A stretch of 64,000 bases of DNA from NCBI RefSeq assembly GCF_041262585.1, contig NZ_JBGCBZ010000002.1:1-64000 (forward strand), written 5' to 3'. The stretch comes from JAOEGB01 sp041262585. Lineage in GTDB: Bacteria > Actinomycetota > Actinomycetes > Streptosporangiales > Streptosporangiaceae. Made by a program: the position numbers and the translations under genes. This document shows, in pieces, positions 31,990 to 41,015 of the stretch. How positions within the stretch are numbered: position 1 is the first letter of the stretch; each line of letters starts with the position of its first letter. The notes under the pieces are model-generated. The model saw nothing but the letters and a program-made list of their open reading frames with translations. It made no database searches and had not been told where the DNA came from.

Positions 31990-33420
31990 ATGCTCGATCC
32001 CGCCATGCCCGACGCCCCCGCCACCCCGCCCGGCGACGACGCCCTGGCCGCCCTGCGCGACCGGCTCCAGGAGCTGTATCGCCACCGCGGCAGGCCCAGC
32101 TACCGCCAGCTGGCCGACCGCACCGGCGCACTGAGCCACACCACCGCCCACGCGGTCATCCGCTGCCAGAAGCTGCCACGCTGGGGCCAGATCGAGCTCA
32201 CCGTCGAGGCGCTCGGCGGCGATGTGGAGGAGTTCCGCGCCCTGTGGCTAGCCGCCGACGAAGCCGCCACCCGTGCGGCGGCCACGCCGCCCCCAGCCGA
32301 GCCGACGGGGCTGTACCAGCCGGTCGGCGAACTCCTCACCGGCCACACCCACCCGGTCTGTGGGGTGGCCTTCCACCCTGACGGCCACTTACTCGCTACC
32401 ACTGGCGCCGACACGACGGTGCGGCTGTGGGACACCATCACCGGCCAACCCATCGGCGAGCCCCTCACCGGCCACACCAACGTCGTCTGGAGGGTGGCCT
32501 TCCACCCGGACGGCCACCTCCTCGCCACCGCCAGCTACGACAAGACGGTGCGGCTGTGGGACGTCGCCACCGGCCAGCAGGTCGGCGAGCCCCTCGCACA
32601 CACCGACCTCCTCATCGGGGTGGCCTTCCACCCCGACGGCCACCTCCTCGCCACCAACGGTAAGGGGGAAACGGTCTGGCTCTGGGACCCCATCACGCGC
32701 CAGCCCGTCGGCGCGCTTCTCACACACACCGGCTCCCTCATCGGGGTGGCCTTCCACCCCGAGGGCCATCTCCTCGCCACCACAAGCCACGACCAGACAG
32801 TTCGGCTGTGGGACGTCGCCACCGGCCAGCAGGTCGGCGAGCCCCTCACCGGCCACACCCGCCCCGTCTATGGGGTGGCCTTCCACCCCGACGGCCACCT
32901 CCTCGCCACCACTGGCGCCGACACGACGGTGCGGCTGTGGGACACCAGCACCGGCCAACCCATCGGCGAACCCCTCACCGGCCACACCGACGCTGTCTCG
33001 AAGGTGGCCTTTCACCCCGACGGCCACCTCCTCGCCACCGCCAGCAACGACGCCACGGTGCGGCTGTGGGACACCATCACCGGCCAACCCATCGGCGAAC
33101 CCCTCACCGGCCACACCGGCTGGGTTCAAGGGGTGGCTTTCCACCCCGACGGCCACCTCCTCGCCACCAGCGGCTGGGACCGCACGGTGCGGCTCTGGCA
33201 GGGCCCGCGCGCATCCGATCCTCAGGCGTCGCGCCGACGCGTTCAGGACCTGCGCGCCCGGCTGGCGAAACTACGCACCGCCCACGACCGGCTGGTACGT
33301 GAGGTTGCCGCCGTACGGGGTGAACGTGACCAGCTGCTCGCCAAGATCGCCGAGTGTCGGGACAATCTCACAGACCAGGCGCCGGAAGGAAGACCGGATT
33401 CCGCAGAGCACCCTGTATGA
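31990..33420 (+). CDS. HTH-WD40 repeat protein
   Basis: A 476-residue protein. Residues 15-85 form an actinomycete HTH-like domain (SYRQLADRTGALSHTTAHAV) often fused to effector domains. Residues about 110-400 form seven WD40 repeats of 42-43 residues, each with GVAFHPDGHLLAT and TVRLWD, enough for one propeller. The end is a coiled coil (RVQDLRARLAKLRTAH). The repeats are almost identical at the DNA level. Leu codon TTA at 32389-32391 suggests bldA dependence. A start at 32005 is possible. Likely a scaffold or DNA-linked sensor; it faces an FGE-domain gene. Confidence 0.9.
   Translation: MLDPAMPDAPATPPGDDALAALRDRLQELYRHRGRPSYRQLADRTGALSHTTAHAVIRCQKLPRWGQIELTVEALGGDVEEFRALWLAADEAATRAAATPPPAEPTGLYQPVGELLTGHTHPVCGVAFHPDGHLLATTGADTTVRLWDTITGQPIGEPLTGHTNVVWRVAFHPDGHLLATASYDKTVRLWDVATGQQVGEPLAHTDLLIGVAFHPDGHLLATNGKGETVWLWDPITRQPVGALLTHTGSLIGVAFHPEGHLLATTSHDQTVRLWDVATGQQVGEPLTGHTRPVYGVAFHPDGHLLATTGADTTVRLWDTSTGQPIGEPLTGHTDAVSKVAFHPDGHLLATASNDATVRLWDTITGQPIGEPLTGHTGWVQGVAFHPDGHLLATSGWDRTVRLWQGPRASDPQASRRRVQDLRARLAKLRTAHDRLVREVAAVRGERDQLLAKIAECRDNLTDQAPEGRPDSAEHPV
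32323..33198 (+). repeat. Seven tandem WD40-coding repeats (about 129 bp)
   Basis: Units starting near ggcgaacccctcaccggcca repeat seven times with very high nucleotide identity, shorter by three bases in units 3 and 4. The homogeneity suggests recent expansion or gene conversion. They encode WD40 blades and are not CRISPR. Confidence 0.9.
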
Positions 33421-33519
33421 CGTTCTCAACTCCAACTTCCTGCCCCACCAGAGGAGCAGGACTCGGAGCGGGTTGGACGAGGCTCCGTAAATCGGCGCAG
33501 GTCTCCGAGGACCCATAGC

Positions 33520-34251
33520 TCACAGCGATCGGGCGAGACGGAACCCGAGGTCGTCGATGCGAAAGGTCGGGTGACTCTTCCGGCGGCACGACGCCCGGCA
33601 TCCTCGGGGTCGATCATGCGCACCTCCACCCCGGAACACGCGGTACGGGCCATAGACCCCGGGATCATAGAGATCCCAGCACCACTCCCACACGTTGCCG
33701 ATCATGTCGTGGACACCCCACGCGTTCGGCGCCTTGGTCGCGACGTCATGCACTTCGCCGCCGGAGTTCTCGCGGTACCAGGCGATCTCGTCCAACTCTC
33801 CGTAGCGAACACCGGAGGTCCCGGCCCTGCACGCGTACTCCCACTCCGCCTCGGACGGAAGGCGATAGCCGTCGGCCGCCCAGTCGCAAACCACGTCCTG
33901 CCCGTCGGGGTCATCACCCATCCGGTAGCAGGGTTCGAGCCCCGCCTCCTGCGAGAGCAGGTTGCAGAACCGAACGGCCTCCTTCCAGGAGACCTCGGTC
34001 ATCGGCATCCGCGGCCCCGCCGAGCTGTCGAGCCCCTCGCCTCGAACCGCGCGGTACAGCTCACGGGTCACCGGATACGGCGCCAGCCGGAAGGCCCCGA
34101 CCTCGACCTTCCAGTTCGTCTGCGTGCCCTCGTCCCGCAGGACGATCTCACCGGCAGGGATCCCGATCATGTGCTCGGCCATTCCTGACGCGGCATCGGG
34201 GCCAGTGCTTCCACCGGGTGAAGCCTTACCAGGGGATGGGGCCTGTGGCAT
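33520..34251 (-). CDS. FGE-sulfatase (SUMF1)-domain protein
   Basis: A 243-residue protein with the FGE-sulfatase fold: IPAGEIVLRDEGTQTNW, PYPVTRELY, EVSWKEAVRFCNLLS, YRLPSEAEWEYACRAGT, NVWEWCWDLYD and RVFRGGGAHDRPRGC. The true formylglycine-generating enzyme has a Cys-x4-Cys active site (CHxSYC) after RGGS; here this is HDRPRG, so sulfatase activation is unlikely. ATG at 34251 has GGAGG nine bases upstream but lies 26 bases inside the SDR gene; ATG at 34182 is an alternative. These domains often serve as binding modules in actinomycete signalling or conflict systems. Confidence 0.85.
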   Translation of the reverse strand: MPQAPSPGKASPGGSTGPDAASGMAEHMIGIPAGEIVLRDEGTQTNWKVEVGAFRLAPYPVTRELYRAVRGEGLDSSAGPRMPMTEVSWKEAVRFCNLLSQEAGLEPCYRMGDDPDGQDVVCDWAADGYRLPSEAEWEYACRAGTSGVRYGELDEIAWYRENSGGEVHDVATKAPNAWGVHDMIGNVWEWCWDLYDPGVYGPYRVFRGGGAHDRPRGCRASCRRKSHPTFRIDDLGFRLARSL

Positions 34252-34933
34252 CGAAGTAGCCTCCGGTCGGACCGTCGGGGCCCACCTGCGCCATGCGAAC
34301 GATGATCTCGGCGCCCTCCTCGACGGTCTGCGTGCCGCTGTGCCCGTTCAGGTCCGTCGCGGTGTAACCGGGCTCCACCGCGTTGATCCGCATGCCCGGG
34401 AACGCCTTGGCGTACTGCACGGTGATCATGTTGACCGCGGCCTTCGACGCCGGATAGGCGACCCCCGGGTACGCGTACGCCGGTGCGCCCGGGGCGGAGA
34501 CCCGGGCCATCGACGCCAGACCGCTGCTCACGTTCACCACGACCGGGGCCGCGGACCGCCGCAGCAGCGGCAGGAACGCGTGGGTGACCCGCACAACGCC
34601 GAAGACGTTCGTCTCGAACACCTGCCGCATTATGTCGGCGGTCACCTCCGCGGCGCCGACCACGGTGTTCCCTTCGCCGCGCCGTTCGATGCCGGCGTTG
34701 TTGATCAGCACGTCCAGCCCGCCGTCGGCGTCGATGGTTTTCGCCGCGTCCGCGACGGACGCGTCGTCGGTGACATCGATGAGGAGCATCCGCGCGCCCA
34801 GCTGCTCAGCGGCCCGGCGCCCGCGTTCGGCGTTCCGGCTGCCCACGTAGACGGTATGACCTGCTGCGATGAGTCGGCGGGCGGTCTCAAAGCCCAGCCC
34901 CTTGTTCGCTCCGGTGATCAGTGTTGTCGTCAT
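34226..34933 (-). CDS. Short-chain dehydrogenase/reductase
   Basis: A 235-residue classical SDR with the NAD(P) motif TGANKGLG (residues 7-14), the NNAG motif (LINNAG), catalytic Ser in VNVSSG and YPASK as the catalytic Tyr/Lys. The start is ATG at 34933. Arg in VGSRNAERG after the second strand suggests NADPH preference. The 3' end overlaps the FGE-domain gene. Substrate unknown. Confidence 0.93.
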   Translation of the reverse strand: MTTTLITGANKGLGFETARRLIAAGHTVYVGSRNAERGRRAAEQLGARMLLIDVTDDASVADAAKTIDADGGLDVLINNAGIERRGEGNTVVGAAEVTADIMRQVFETNVFGVVRVTHAFLPLLRRSAAPVVVNVSSGLASMARVSAPGAPAYAYPGVAYPASKAAVNMITVQYAKAFPGMRINAVEPGYTATDLNGHSGTQTVEEGAEIIVRMAQVGPDGPTGGYFDATGPIPW

Positions 34934-35054
34934 GCCTCCAGCCTTCCAGCCGGGCGGTATGGTCAGCCACTCGTCCCGTCTTCCTGGGACTACCGGTACC
35001 AGGCAGGTCCCGCGGCCGGCGGTGCTCACTGGTGGGCATGGCGACCGGCAGGCC

Positions 35055-35090
35055 ACCCAGGTCACCCAGGTCACCCAGGTCACCATGGTC
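35055..35090. repeat. 9-bp tandem repeat ACCCAGGTC
   Basis: Three perfect copies (35055-35081) plus a variant ACCATGGTC (35082-35090), in the gap between the SDR start and the DUF2332 stop. Possibly a simple-sequence repeat, or a multi-site operator for the SDR gene. Confidence 0.7.
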
Positions 35091-35108
35091 GACCCGCCAC
35101 GGCATGAG

Positions 35109-36044
35109 TTACGCGAACCAGGTGATCGCCTGGCCGTGCGACCGGGTCCAGGCGAGCGGCGTCCCGTCCAGCGCGAGCACGTTGTGCAGCACCGCGCCTG
35201 GCGGCTTCGGCAGCGCGTCGTACGGCAGCACGTCAGGGGCCTCGTTCGCGATCCAGTGCCCGGGTAGCGCGCGTACGACCCCGGTGAACGCCTCCCGCCG
35301 TGGCGCCGGCACCTGGTACATCACGGAGGTGTGGAACACCACCAGCGTCGCGCCGGCCGGTGCCCGCGCGGCCAGCGCCGGGAGGTCGTCCACCAAGTCG
35401 CCGCGCACGAGTAGCGGCGGATCGGCCGCGGCTACGGCCGCTGCGGCCCGCAGCCGGGCGCGGCGTTGTGCGTGCTCCGGCCAGATCAGGGCGTCGAGCC
35501 ACGCGACGTCCGCGGAGTCGGTCACGTCGAGCGGGTTCAGATCCAGGCCGGCCCGCCACACCACATCGGGTACGCAGGCCGGCGGCGCCACTCCGGTCGC
35601 CGCGCAGTCGAGGACCGGTTCGCCAGAGCCGATCATGTGTTGCCCGTAGCGGTAGGCGTACCGGTCGGGGTAGAGGCACAGCCCGGCGGACGCGCCGACC
35701 TCCAGCAGCGCGAGCGGCTGCGGCAGCGCGGCGAGCACTGGCAGCAGTACGGCACACCGCCCCGCCTCGTTCGTCTGCGTGGCCCGGGTGCCCATCTCCG
35801 CCTCGATCGCCGGCCAGTTCGCCACCGTGTAATCGTGGAACGCGGCCGGGTCATCGACCGGGCCGCCGAGGAACCGTACGACACCGAACAGCAGGTTCGG
35901 CTGCCGCTTGATCGGCGGAAGCGTGCCGAGCAGGGCGAGCACCTCGTCGTCGCGGGAGACCGCGAGAGACAGGCGCTCGTACGCGGCTGACACGCCGTGC
36001 GCCTCGCGCGCGGCGAACTCGGCGTATTCCGCAGCGGTCGTCAT
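35109..36044 (-). CDS. DUF2332 family protein
   Basis: A 311-residue protein of the DUF2332 family (EYAEFAAREAHGVSAAYERL, LLEVGASAGLCLYPDRYAY, VVFHTSVMYQVP). The GASAGLxL motif is similar to a nucleotide or SAM site but its function is not established. ATG at 36044 lacks a strong ribosome site. It follows the AfsR-like gene on the same strand by 73 bases. Confidence 0.9.
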   Translation of the reverse strand: MTTAAEYAEFAAREAHGVSAAYERLSLAVSRDDEVLALLGTLPPIKRQPNLLFGVVRFLGGPVDDPAAFHDYTVANWPAIEAEMGTRATQTNEAGRCAVLLPVLAALPQPLALLEVGASAGLCLYPDRYAYRYGQHMIGSGEPVLDCAATGVAPPACVPDVVWRAGLDLNPLDVTDSADVAWLDALIWPEHAQRRARLRAAAAVAAADPPLLVRGDLVDDLPALAARAPAGATLVVFHTSVMYQVPAPRREAFTGVVRALPGHWIANEAPDVLPYDALPKPPGAVLHNVLALDGTPLAWTRSHGQAITWFA

Positions 36045-36117
36045 GTGCAAATGATCTTCATCGCGCGGACTCGGCCCACCAGCCGGCCGATGCGTCCCAA
36101 GGGCAACAGATGCCGAT

Positions 36118-37986
36118 TCATGCCTGGAGGCGCAGACGCTGATTGAAGTGGTGTCCGGCGCGGAACCGAGCCTCCTCCGCGCTGTAGAACCGGGCGAGCC
36201 TGGTCAGCGCCGCCTGGCTCGCTTCGGGACCGTCGTCGGCGAACGCGCGGCTGCGGGCGAAACTCCGCAGTGGCTCCTGGTAGTAGTACCGGTCCAGGCC
36301 TCCAGGCTCCAGCAGGTGCATGTCCACGAGGGATTCCAGCAGCGCCGAGGTGTCGCCGGGCGGCAGGTCCAACAGGGCCGAAGCGGCGGTGAGCGAGATG
36401 TCCGGCCCATCCGCCAAGGAGAGCAGGCGGAACGCCCTCGCCTGCGTGGGTGACAGCTGCTCCATCGCCGAAGTGTACGGCCGGTCGATGGCCGCGCAAT
36501 CCGGCGGGAGCACTGGCGAGCCAGGGTCGGGCCTGCTGAGCCGTTGCCTCGCCTCCGCGATGCTCCAGCCCGGCCGCGCGGCGATCCGCGCGCCGACCAC
36601 CTGCAGCACCTGCGGCAGGCCGGCGGTGTTCCGGACAATCTCGCGGATGTCCGCCAGCTCCGGGCGCACCCGTTCGATGCCGATGAGCCGTTCCAGCAGG
36701 GCGACCGAGTCGTCCTCGCTCAGCCCGCCCAGCTTCAGCCAGTGCACGTACGCCAGGCCGTACAGCCGCTGCCGCGCAGTGATTATGACCGTGGACCCGC
36801 CCGGGCCGGGCAGCAGCGGCCGCACCTGCTCGGTGTCGCGGGCGTCGTCCAGCACGACGAGCAGCCGGCGGCCGGTGGTCAGCGTCCGCCACAACGCCAC
36901 CCGCTCGCTGAACGACTCGGGCAGCCCCGCGTACGGCACGCCGACGCCACGCAACAGCTCGGCCAGCGGCTCGCCGGCCGCGCCGAGGTCGACGAACAGC
37001 TGACCGTCGGGGAAGCTCGCGGCGACCGCATGCCCGACGTGCACGGCGAGAGTGGTCTTGCCGATGCCGGCGAGCCCCTCGACACCGACCACCGGCACGC
37101 TCGCGTTGGACGGGGTCAGTGCGTCGGCCATACGGTATTTCGTCTCGTCTCGGCCGACGAAGTCCGGCAGGTCAGGCGGCAGCTGCGCGGGGATGCGCGA
37201 CGGAGTCATCGCCGGCGTCGGTGCGACGGGAGCGGCCAGCGCCGGGTCGGACACGAGGATCCGCCGCTGCATCTCCCGCAGGTCCGGGCCGGGGTCCAGG
37301 CCCAGCTCGTCGGCGAGCAGCCGCTGGACCTGCCCGAACACGGCGAGCGCGTCGGCCTGCCGGCCCGACCGGTACAGCGCGAGCATCAGCAGCTCGCGTG
37401 GCCGTTCCCTCAGCGGCTGCTCGGCGATCACCTCTGCCAGCTCGGCGGCCGCCTCGACGGGCCTGCCCGACTCGATGTCGGCCGCCGCCAAGTCTTCGAT
37501 CACCGTGAGCCGCAACTGCCCGAGCCTGGTGCGTTCGAATTCGGCGTACTCACCGTTGACGCCGGCGAGCGGCGTGCCGTGCCACAGATCGAGCGCGGTG
37601 CGCAGCGCGGTCGCCGCGGCGGGCGCGTCACCGGCGCGGCGGGCCTCCCTGGCGACCCCGAGCTGCCGATGGAACTCGGTGAGGTCGAGCTCCTCGGCCC
37701 GCACCGCGTAGCCGCCGCCGAGCGACTCGATCACCGTCGCCGGGTGGCCGGGATCGAGCACGCGGCGCAGCCGGGACACGTACGAGCGGACCATGCCGAT
37801 CGCGGCGGGCGGCGGAGCGCCGCCCCAGATCGCCGTGACCAGTTGGTCGGCCGAGGCGGGCGTGCCCGCCTGTAGCAGGAGGATCGCGAGGATCGCCCGC
37901 TGCTGCGGGGAGCCAAGCTCGATCTCAACGTCCCCGCGCCAGGCACGCACCGGACCGAGCAGCTCGAACCGCAGCTGTTCGCCCAC
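36118..37986 (-). CDS. AfsR-like regulator: SARP domain plus NB-ARC ATPase
   Basis: A 622-residue regulator. Winged helix (about 1-95, FELLGPVRAW and SPQQRAILAILLL), BTAD domain (about 97-245), a linker, then NB-ARC from about 270 with PDFVGRDE, Walker A GLAGIGKTT and LVVLDDARD. It lacks the long TPR tail of full AfsR proteins, ending at a helical region after the ATPase. It is 68 bases downstream of the FMN reductase gene on the same strand, so it may be in, or control, that redox operon. Confidence 0.92.
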   Translation of the reverse strand: MGEQLRFELLGPVRAWRGDVEIELGSPQQRAILAILLLQAGTPASADQLVTAIWGGAPPPAAIGMVRSYVSRLRRVLDPGHPATVIESLGGGYAVRAEELDLTEFHRQLGVAREARRAGDAPAAATALRTALDLWHGTPLAGVNGEYAEFERTRLGQLRLTVIEDLAAADIESGRPVEAAAELAEVIAEQPLRERPRELLMLALYRSGRQADALAVFGQVQRLLADELGLDPGPDLREMQRRILVSDPALAAPVAPTPAMTPSRIPAQLPPDLPDFVGRDETKYRMADALTPSNASVPVVGVEGLAGIGKTTLAVHVGHAVAASFPDGQLFVDLGAAGEPLAELLRGVGVPYAGLPESFSERVALWRTLTTGRRLLVVLDDARDTEQVRPLLPGPGGSTVIITARQRLYGLAYVHWLKLGGLSEDDSVALLERLIGIERVRPELADIREIVRNTAGLPQVLQVVGARIAARPGWSIAEARQRLSRPDPGSPVLPPDCAAIDRPYTSAMEQLSPTQARAFRLLSLADGPDISLTAASALLDLPPGDTSALLESLVDMHLLEPGGLDRYYYQEPLRSFARSRAFADDGPEASQAALTRLARFYSAEEARFRAGHHFNQRLRLQA

Positions 37987-38054
37987 CAGACCTCCTCGGG
38001 AACCGACCGCACACTCAAGCGCCGCAACCGCCGGCGTACGGCCGATATTCCGGG

Positions 38055-38672
38055 TCAGCCCGCATCGAGGAGGTCTTCGAACGGCGTCGGCTCGAACGGA
38101 TCTCGGCCAACCGGCGCATCTCGTCGGTGGATCTCCGCGGCGAGCTGAGCCGCGGCCCGGTCGATCCGGCGGGCCAGCAGGTCCGGGGCGGCCGCGCCGC
38201 CCCAGTCCTCCGGCGCCGCGAACACCGAGGTCGGCACGACCACACCTCGCAGATAGGTGAACAACGGCCGCATAGCGTGCTCCAGCACGAGCGAGTGCCT
38301 CGCGGTGCCGCCCGTCGCGCCGATCAGCACCGGCTTGTCCGCCAGCGCCTCGCCGTCCAACATGTCGAGGACGTCGAAGAACGTCTTGAACATTCCACTG
38401 TAGGAGGAGGCGAACGTGGGAGTCACGGCGATCAGCCCGTCGGCTCCGGTCACCGCGTCGAATGCGTCCCGGAGCTCCGGGGCGGGGTAGCTGCTGACCA
38501 GGTTGTTGACCAGGTCGTGCGCGTGGTCGCGGACCTCCACCACGCGCACCTCCACCTCGTCGCCCACCTGGCGCAGCTCCCGCTCCGTGGCCGCGGCCAG
38601 CCGGTCGGCGAGCAGCCGGCTCGACGACGGGCGGCCGAGCCCGGCGGACACAACGGCGATGGTGCGCTTCAT
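38055..38672 (-). CDS. NADPH-dependent FMN reductase (CE1759-type)
   Basis: A 205-residue flavodoxin-like reductase with VSAGLGRPSSSRLLAD, SYPAPELRDAF and VTPTFASSYSGMFKTFFD, as in the family paired with CE1758-type luciferase-like oxidoreductases. The start overlaps the oxidoreductase stop by one base (TGATG). It probably supplies FMNH2 to that enzyme. Confidence 0.9.
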   Translation of the reverse strand: MKRTIAVVSAGLGRPSSSRLLADRLAAATERELRQVGDEVEVRVVEVRDHAHDLVNNLVSSYPAPELRDAFDAVTGADGLIAVTPTFASSYSGMFKTFFDVLDMLDGEALADKPVLIGATGGTARHSLVLEHAMRPLFTYLRGVVVPTSVFAAPEDWGGAAAPDLLARRIDRAAAQLAAEIHRRDAPVGRDPFEPTPFEDLLDAG

Positions 38673-39745
38673 CAGGCTCTCGCCGCCTTCAGTGACTCGT
38701 GCGTCGGCGCGTCCGGGATGTGCGCCGGACGCACCACCGCGAACTCCTTACGGAGCACGGGGACGACTTCCTCGCCGAGGAAGTCGATCTGCTCCAGCAC
38801 CGCCTTGAGGGGCAGGCCCATGCCGTCCACATTGAACAGCTGGCGCTGGTAGTCGCCGAAGTGCTCCCGGAACCGGAGCGTCGTGTCGATGACCTCCTGC
38901 GGGCTGCCCACCACCAGCGGCGTGTACTGCATGGTCTCCTCAAGCGACGGCCCGCTGCCGTACGCCGGGGAGCTGTCGAAGTACGGGCGGAACTCGGCGA
39001 TCGCGTCCTGCGATCTGCGCCGCATGAACACGTGCCCGCCGAGCCCGACGATCGCCTGGTCGGCCGGTCCGTGCCCGTAGTGCTCGAAGCGCGTGCGGTA
39101 CAGATCGATCATCTGCCGGGTGTGCTCTATCGGCAGCAGGACGTTGTTGTGGAAGAACCCGTCGCCGTAGTAGGCGGCCTGCTCGGCGATCTCCGGGCTG
39201 CGGATCGAGCCGTGCCAGACGAACGGCGGCACGTCGTCGAGCGGGCGCGGGGTCGAGGTGAACGCCTGAAGCGGCGTGCGGAACTTACCCTGCCAGTCGA
39301 CCACGTCCTCACGCCACAACTGGCGTAGCAGCGCGTAGTTCTCCACCGCGAGCGCGATCCCGTCGCGGATGTCCTTGCCGAACCACGGATACACCGGGCC
39401 GGTGTTACCGCGGCCCAGAATCAGGTCGACCCGGCCGTCCGCGAGGTGCTGGAGCATCGCGTAGTCCTCGGCGATCTTCACCGGATCGTTCGTGGTGATC
39501 AGCGTCGTCGACGTCGACAGCAGGATCTCGCTGGTCCGCGCCGCGATGTAGCCGAGAATCGTGGTGGGCGACGACGGGACGAACGGCCGATTGTGGTGCT
39601 CTCCCATCGCGAAGACGTCGAGGCCCACCTCCTCCGCCTTCAGCGCCATCTCGACAAACCCCTTGATCCGCTCGTACTCGGTCGGCGCGCGCCCGGTCGT
39701 GGGATCGGGCACGATGTCGCCGACCGTGAAGATGCCGAATTGCAT
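38672..39745 (-). CDS. LLM-class flavin-dependent oxidoreductase (CE1758-type)
   Basis: A 357-residue luciferase-like TIM-barrel enzyme: MQFGIFTVGDIVPDPTTGR, AMGEHHNRPFVPSSP and DLILGRGN. ATG at 39745 was chosen as GAGGG lies nine bases upstream; ATG at 39754 abuts it. Family members are FMNH2-dependent monooxygenases. Coupled to its reductase and 12 bases after the NmrA-like gene. Confidence 0.93.
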   Translation of the reverse strand: MQFGIFTVGDIVPDPTTGRAPTEYERIKGFVEMALKAEEVGLDVFAMGEHHNRPFVPSSPTTILGYIAARTSEILLSTSTTLITTNDPVKIAEDYAMLQHLADGRVDLILGRGNTGPVYPWFGKDIRDGIALAVENYALLRQLWREDVVDWQGKFRTPLQAFTSTPRPLDDVPPFVWHGSIRSPEIAEQAAYYGDGFFHNNVLLPIEHTRQMIDLYRTRFEHYGHGPADQAIVGLGGHVFMRRRSQDAIAEFRPYFDSSPAYGSGPSLEETMQYTPLVVGSPQEVIDTTLRFREHFGDYQRQLFNVDGMGLPLKAVLEQIDFLGEEVVPVLRKEFAVVRPAHIPDAPTHESLKAARA

Positions 39746-39757
39746 GGCTTTCATCCC

Positions 39758-40702
39758 TCAGCTCGTGAACTTGTCGTGGTTGGCGGCGAGCCAGGTGGCG
39801 AAGTCCTGCAGCCGCGGGTTGAGCTCCCGCACCTTTTCGGGGTCGCGGACGCCGGCGAACACGTCCTCGTGCTCGGCGTAGAAGAAGAACATGTTCGCGG
39901 CCTCGTCGGCGATCGGGGACGGCCACCCGCGGACCACGTCGAGACTCGCCGGCCGGTAGAGGACGGGCTCGCCGAGCTCTTTGCTGAACGCGGCGGCGTA
40001 CTCCTCGCCGGTCAGGTTCTCGCCGGAGATGTTGATCGTCTGCCCGACCAGCTCCGTGCCGCGCTTGAAGATGCCGAACGCGGTGCGGCCGATGTCCTCG
40101 GACGCGATCCCGGGGAGCTTCCGGTCGCCCATCGGGAGATTGATCGCGAGGGTGCCGTCCTCACCGCGCGCCGGGCGGAATAAGTCGAGGAACGCCTCGA
40201 AGTAGAACGTGGTGGACAGGAACGTGGTCGGCACACCCGCGTCGGTGAAGAACGAGTCGGCCTCGCCCTTGCCGTCGAAGTGCGGCACCTTGTACTTGCC
40301 GTGCAGCGTCGGGACGCGATCGTCGTGGAGCGGGATGTGCTCGCGGGTGTCGGGCAGCGTCGACCAGATGACGTGCTGGAGCCCCGCGGCCTTGGCGGCC
40401 GCGGCCATCGCGCGGGCCTGGGCCTGCTCACGCTCGACGGACTGCAGCTCCCAGAACGCGGTGACGAAGTAGGCGCCGTACGCGCCCTGCAGTGCCCTCG
40501 TCAGGCCTGCCTCGTCGTCGGCGTCCGCGGCCACGACCTCGGCGCCGCGGTCGGCCAGCGCCTTCGCGGCGTCCGAGTCGGGCCGCCGCGTGAGCGCGCG
40601 GAGGGCGAACCGTCCCGCCGGGTCATCGAGGATGGCACGGGCCAGACCGCCACCCTGCTGGCCGGTGGCGCCGACCACGGCAATGATCTTCTTGTCGATC
40701 AT
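39758..40702 (-). CDS. NmrA-family NAD(P)-binding protein
   Basis: A 314-residue atypical SDR with VVGATGQQGGGLA at the N-terminus and RRPDSDAAKAL, then a C-terminal substrate-like region. It resembles NmrA/HSCARG-type proteins that sense NADP(H) or act as reductases. It is the first gene of the NmrA-LLM-FMN reductase operon. Confidence 0.92.
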   Translation of the reverse strand: MIDKKIIAVVGATGQQGGGLARAILDDPAGRFALRALTRRPDSDAAKALADRGAEVVAADADDEAGLTRALQGAYGAYFVTAFWELQSVEREQAQARAMAAAAKAAGLQHVIWSTLPDTREHIPLHDDRVPTLHGKYKVPHFDGKGEADSFFTDAGVPTTFLSTTFYFEAFLDLFRPARGEDGTLAINLPMGDRKLPGIASEDIGRTAFGIFKRGTELVGQTINISGENLTGEEYAAAFSKELGEPVLYRPASLDVVRGWPSPIADEAANMFFFYAEHEDVFAGVRDPEKVRELNPRLQDFATWLAANHDKFTS

Positions 40703-41015
40703 CGGGACCTACTCCCCTGGTCACCTGCGATCGGTCGTTCCGATCACGTCCCCATGGAAGCGCCGCGGCATTGACACCTCGTGCACGTCTGCTTCATGTG
40801 CCGTCCACGCCTGTCGCGCCGCCTTGCCGCAGTCGCGAAGTCTGGTGTGTGTGTGCGTGACACCGGCGCCATGGCGGGCACCATCAACATCAACAGCATC
40901 ATCCGCGGGCGCTTCCAATCCGCCTCGCTCGCCTATGCGGCCTTCGCTCCCACCGCCGGCCGGGCATCGAGCTCGACGCCCCACCGGTCCGGGTGGGCGG
41001 CACGCCGATGGGGGG
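40703..41015. other. Intergenic, no convincing gene
   Basis: A 313-base gap. A plus-strand frame starting at about 40871 (MAGTININSIIRGRF) has no ribosome site and soon loses coding character. It must hold the promoter of the NmrA operon. Confidence 0.4.

Noticed and set aside
32323..33198. Regular tandem repeats resembling a CRISPR array
   Set aside because: Units are 129 bp, contiguous and in frame, and encode WD40 blades. There are no spacers.
33520..34251. Sulfatase-activating formylglycine-generating enzyme
   Set aside because: The domain is there but the Cys pair of the active enzyme is missing, and no sulfatase is nearby.
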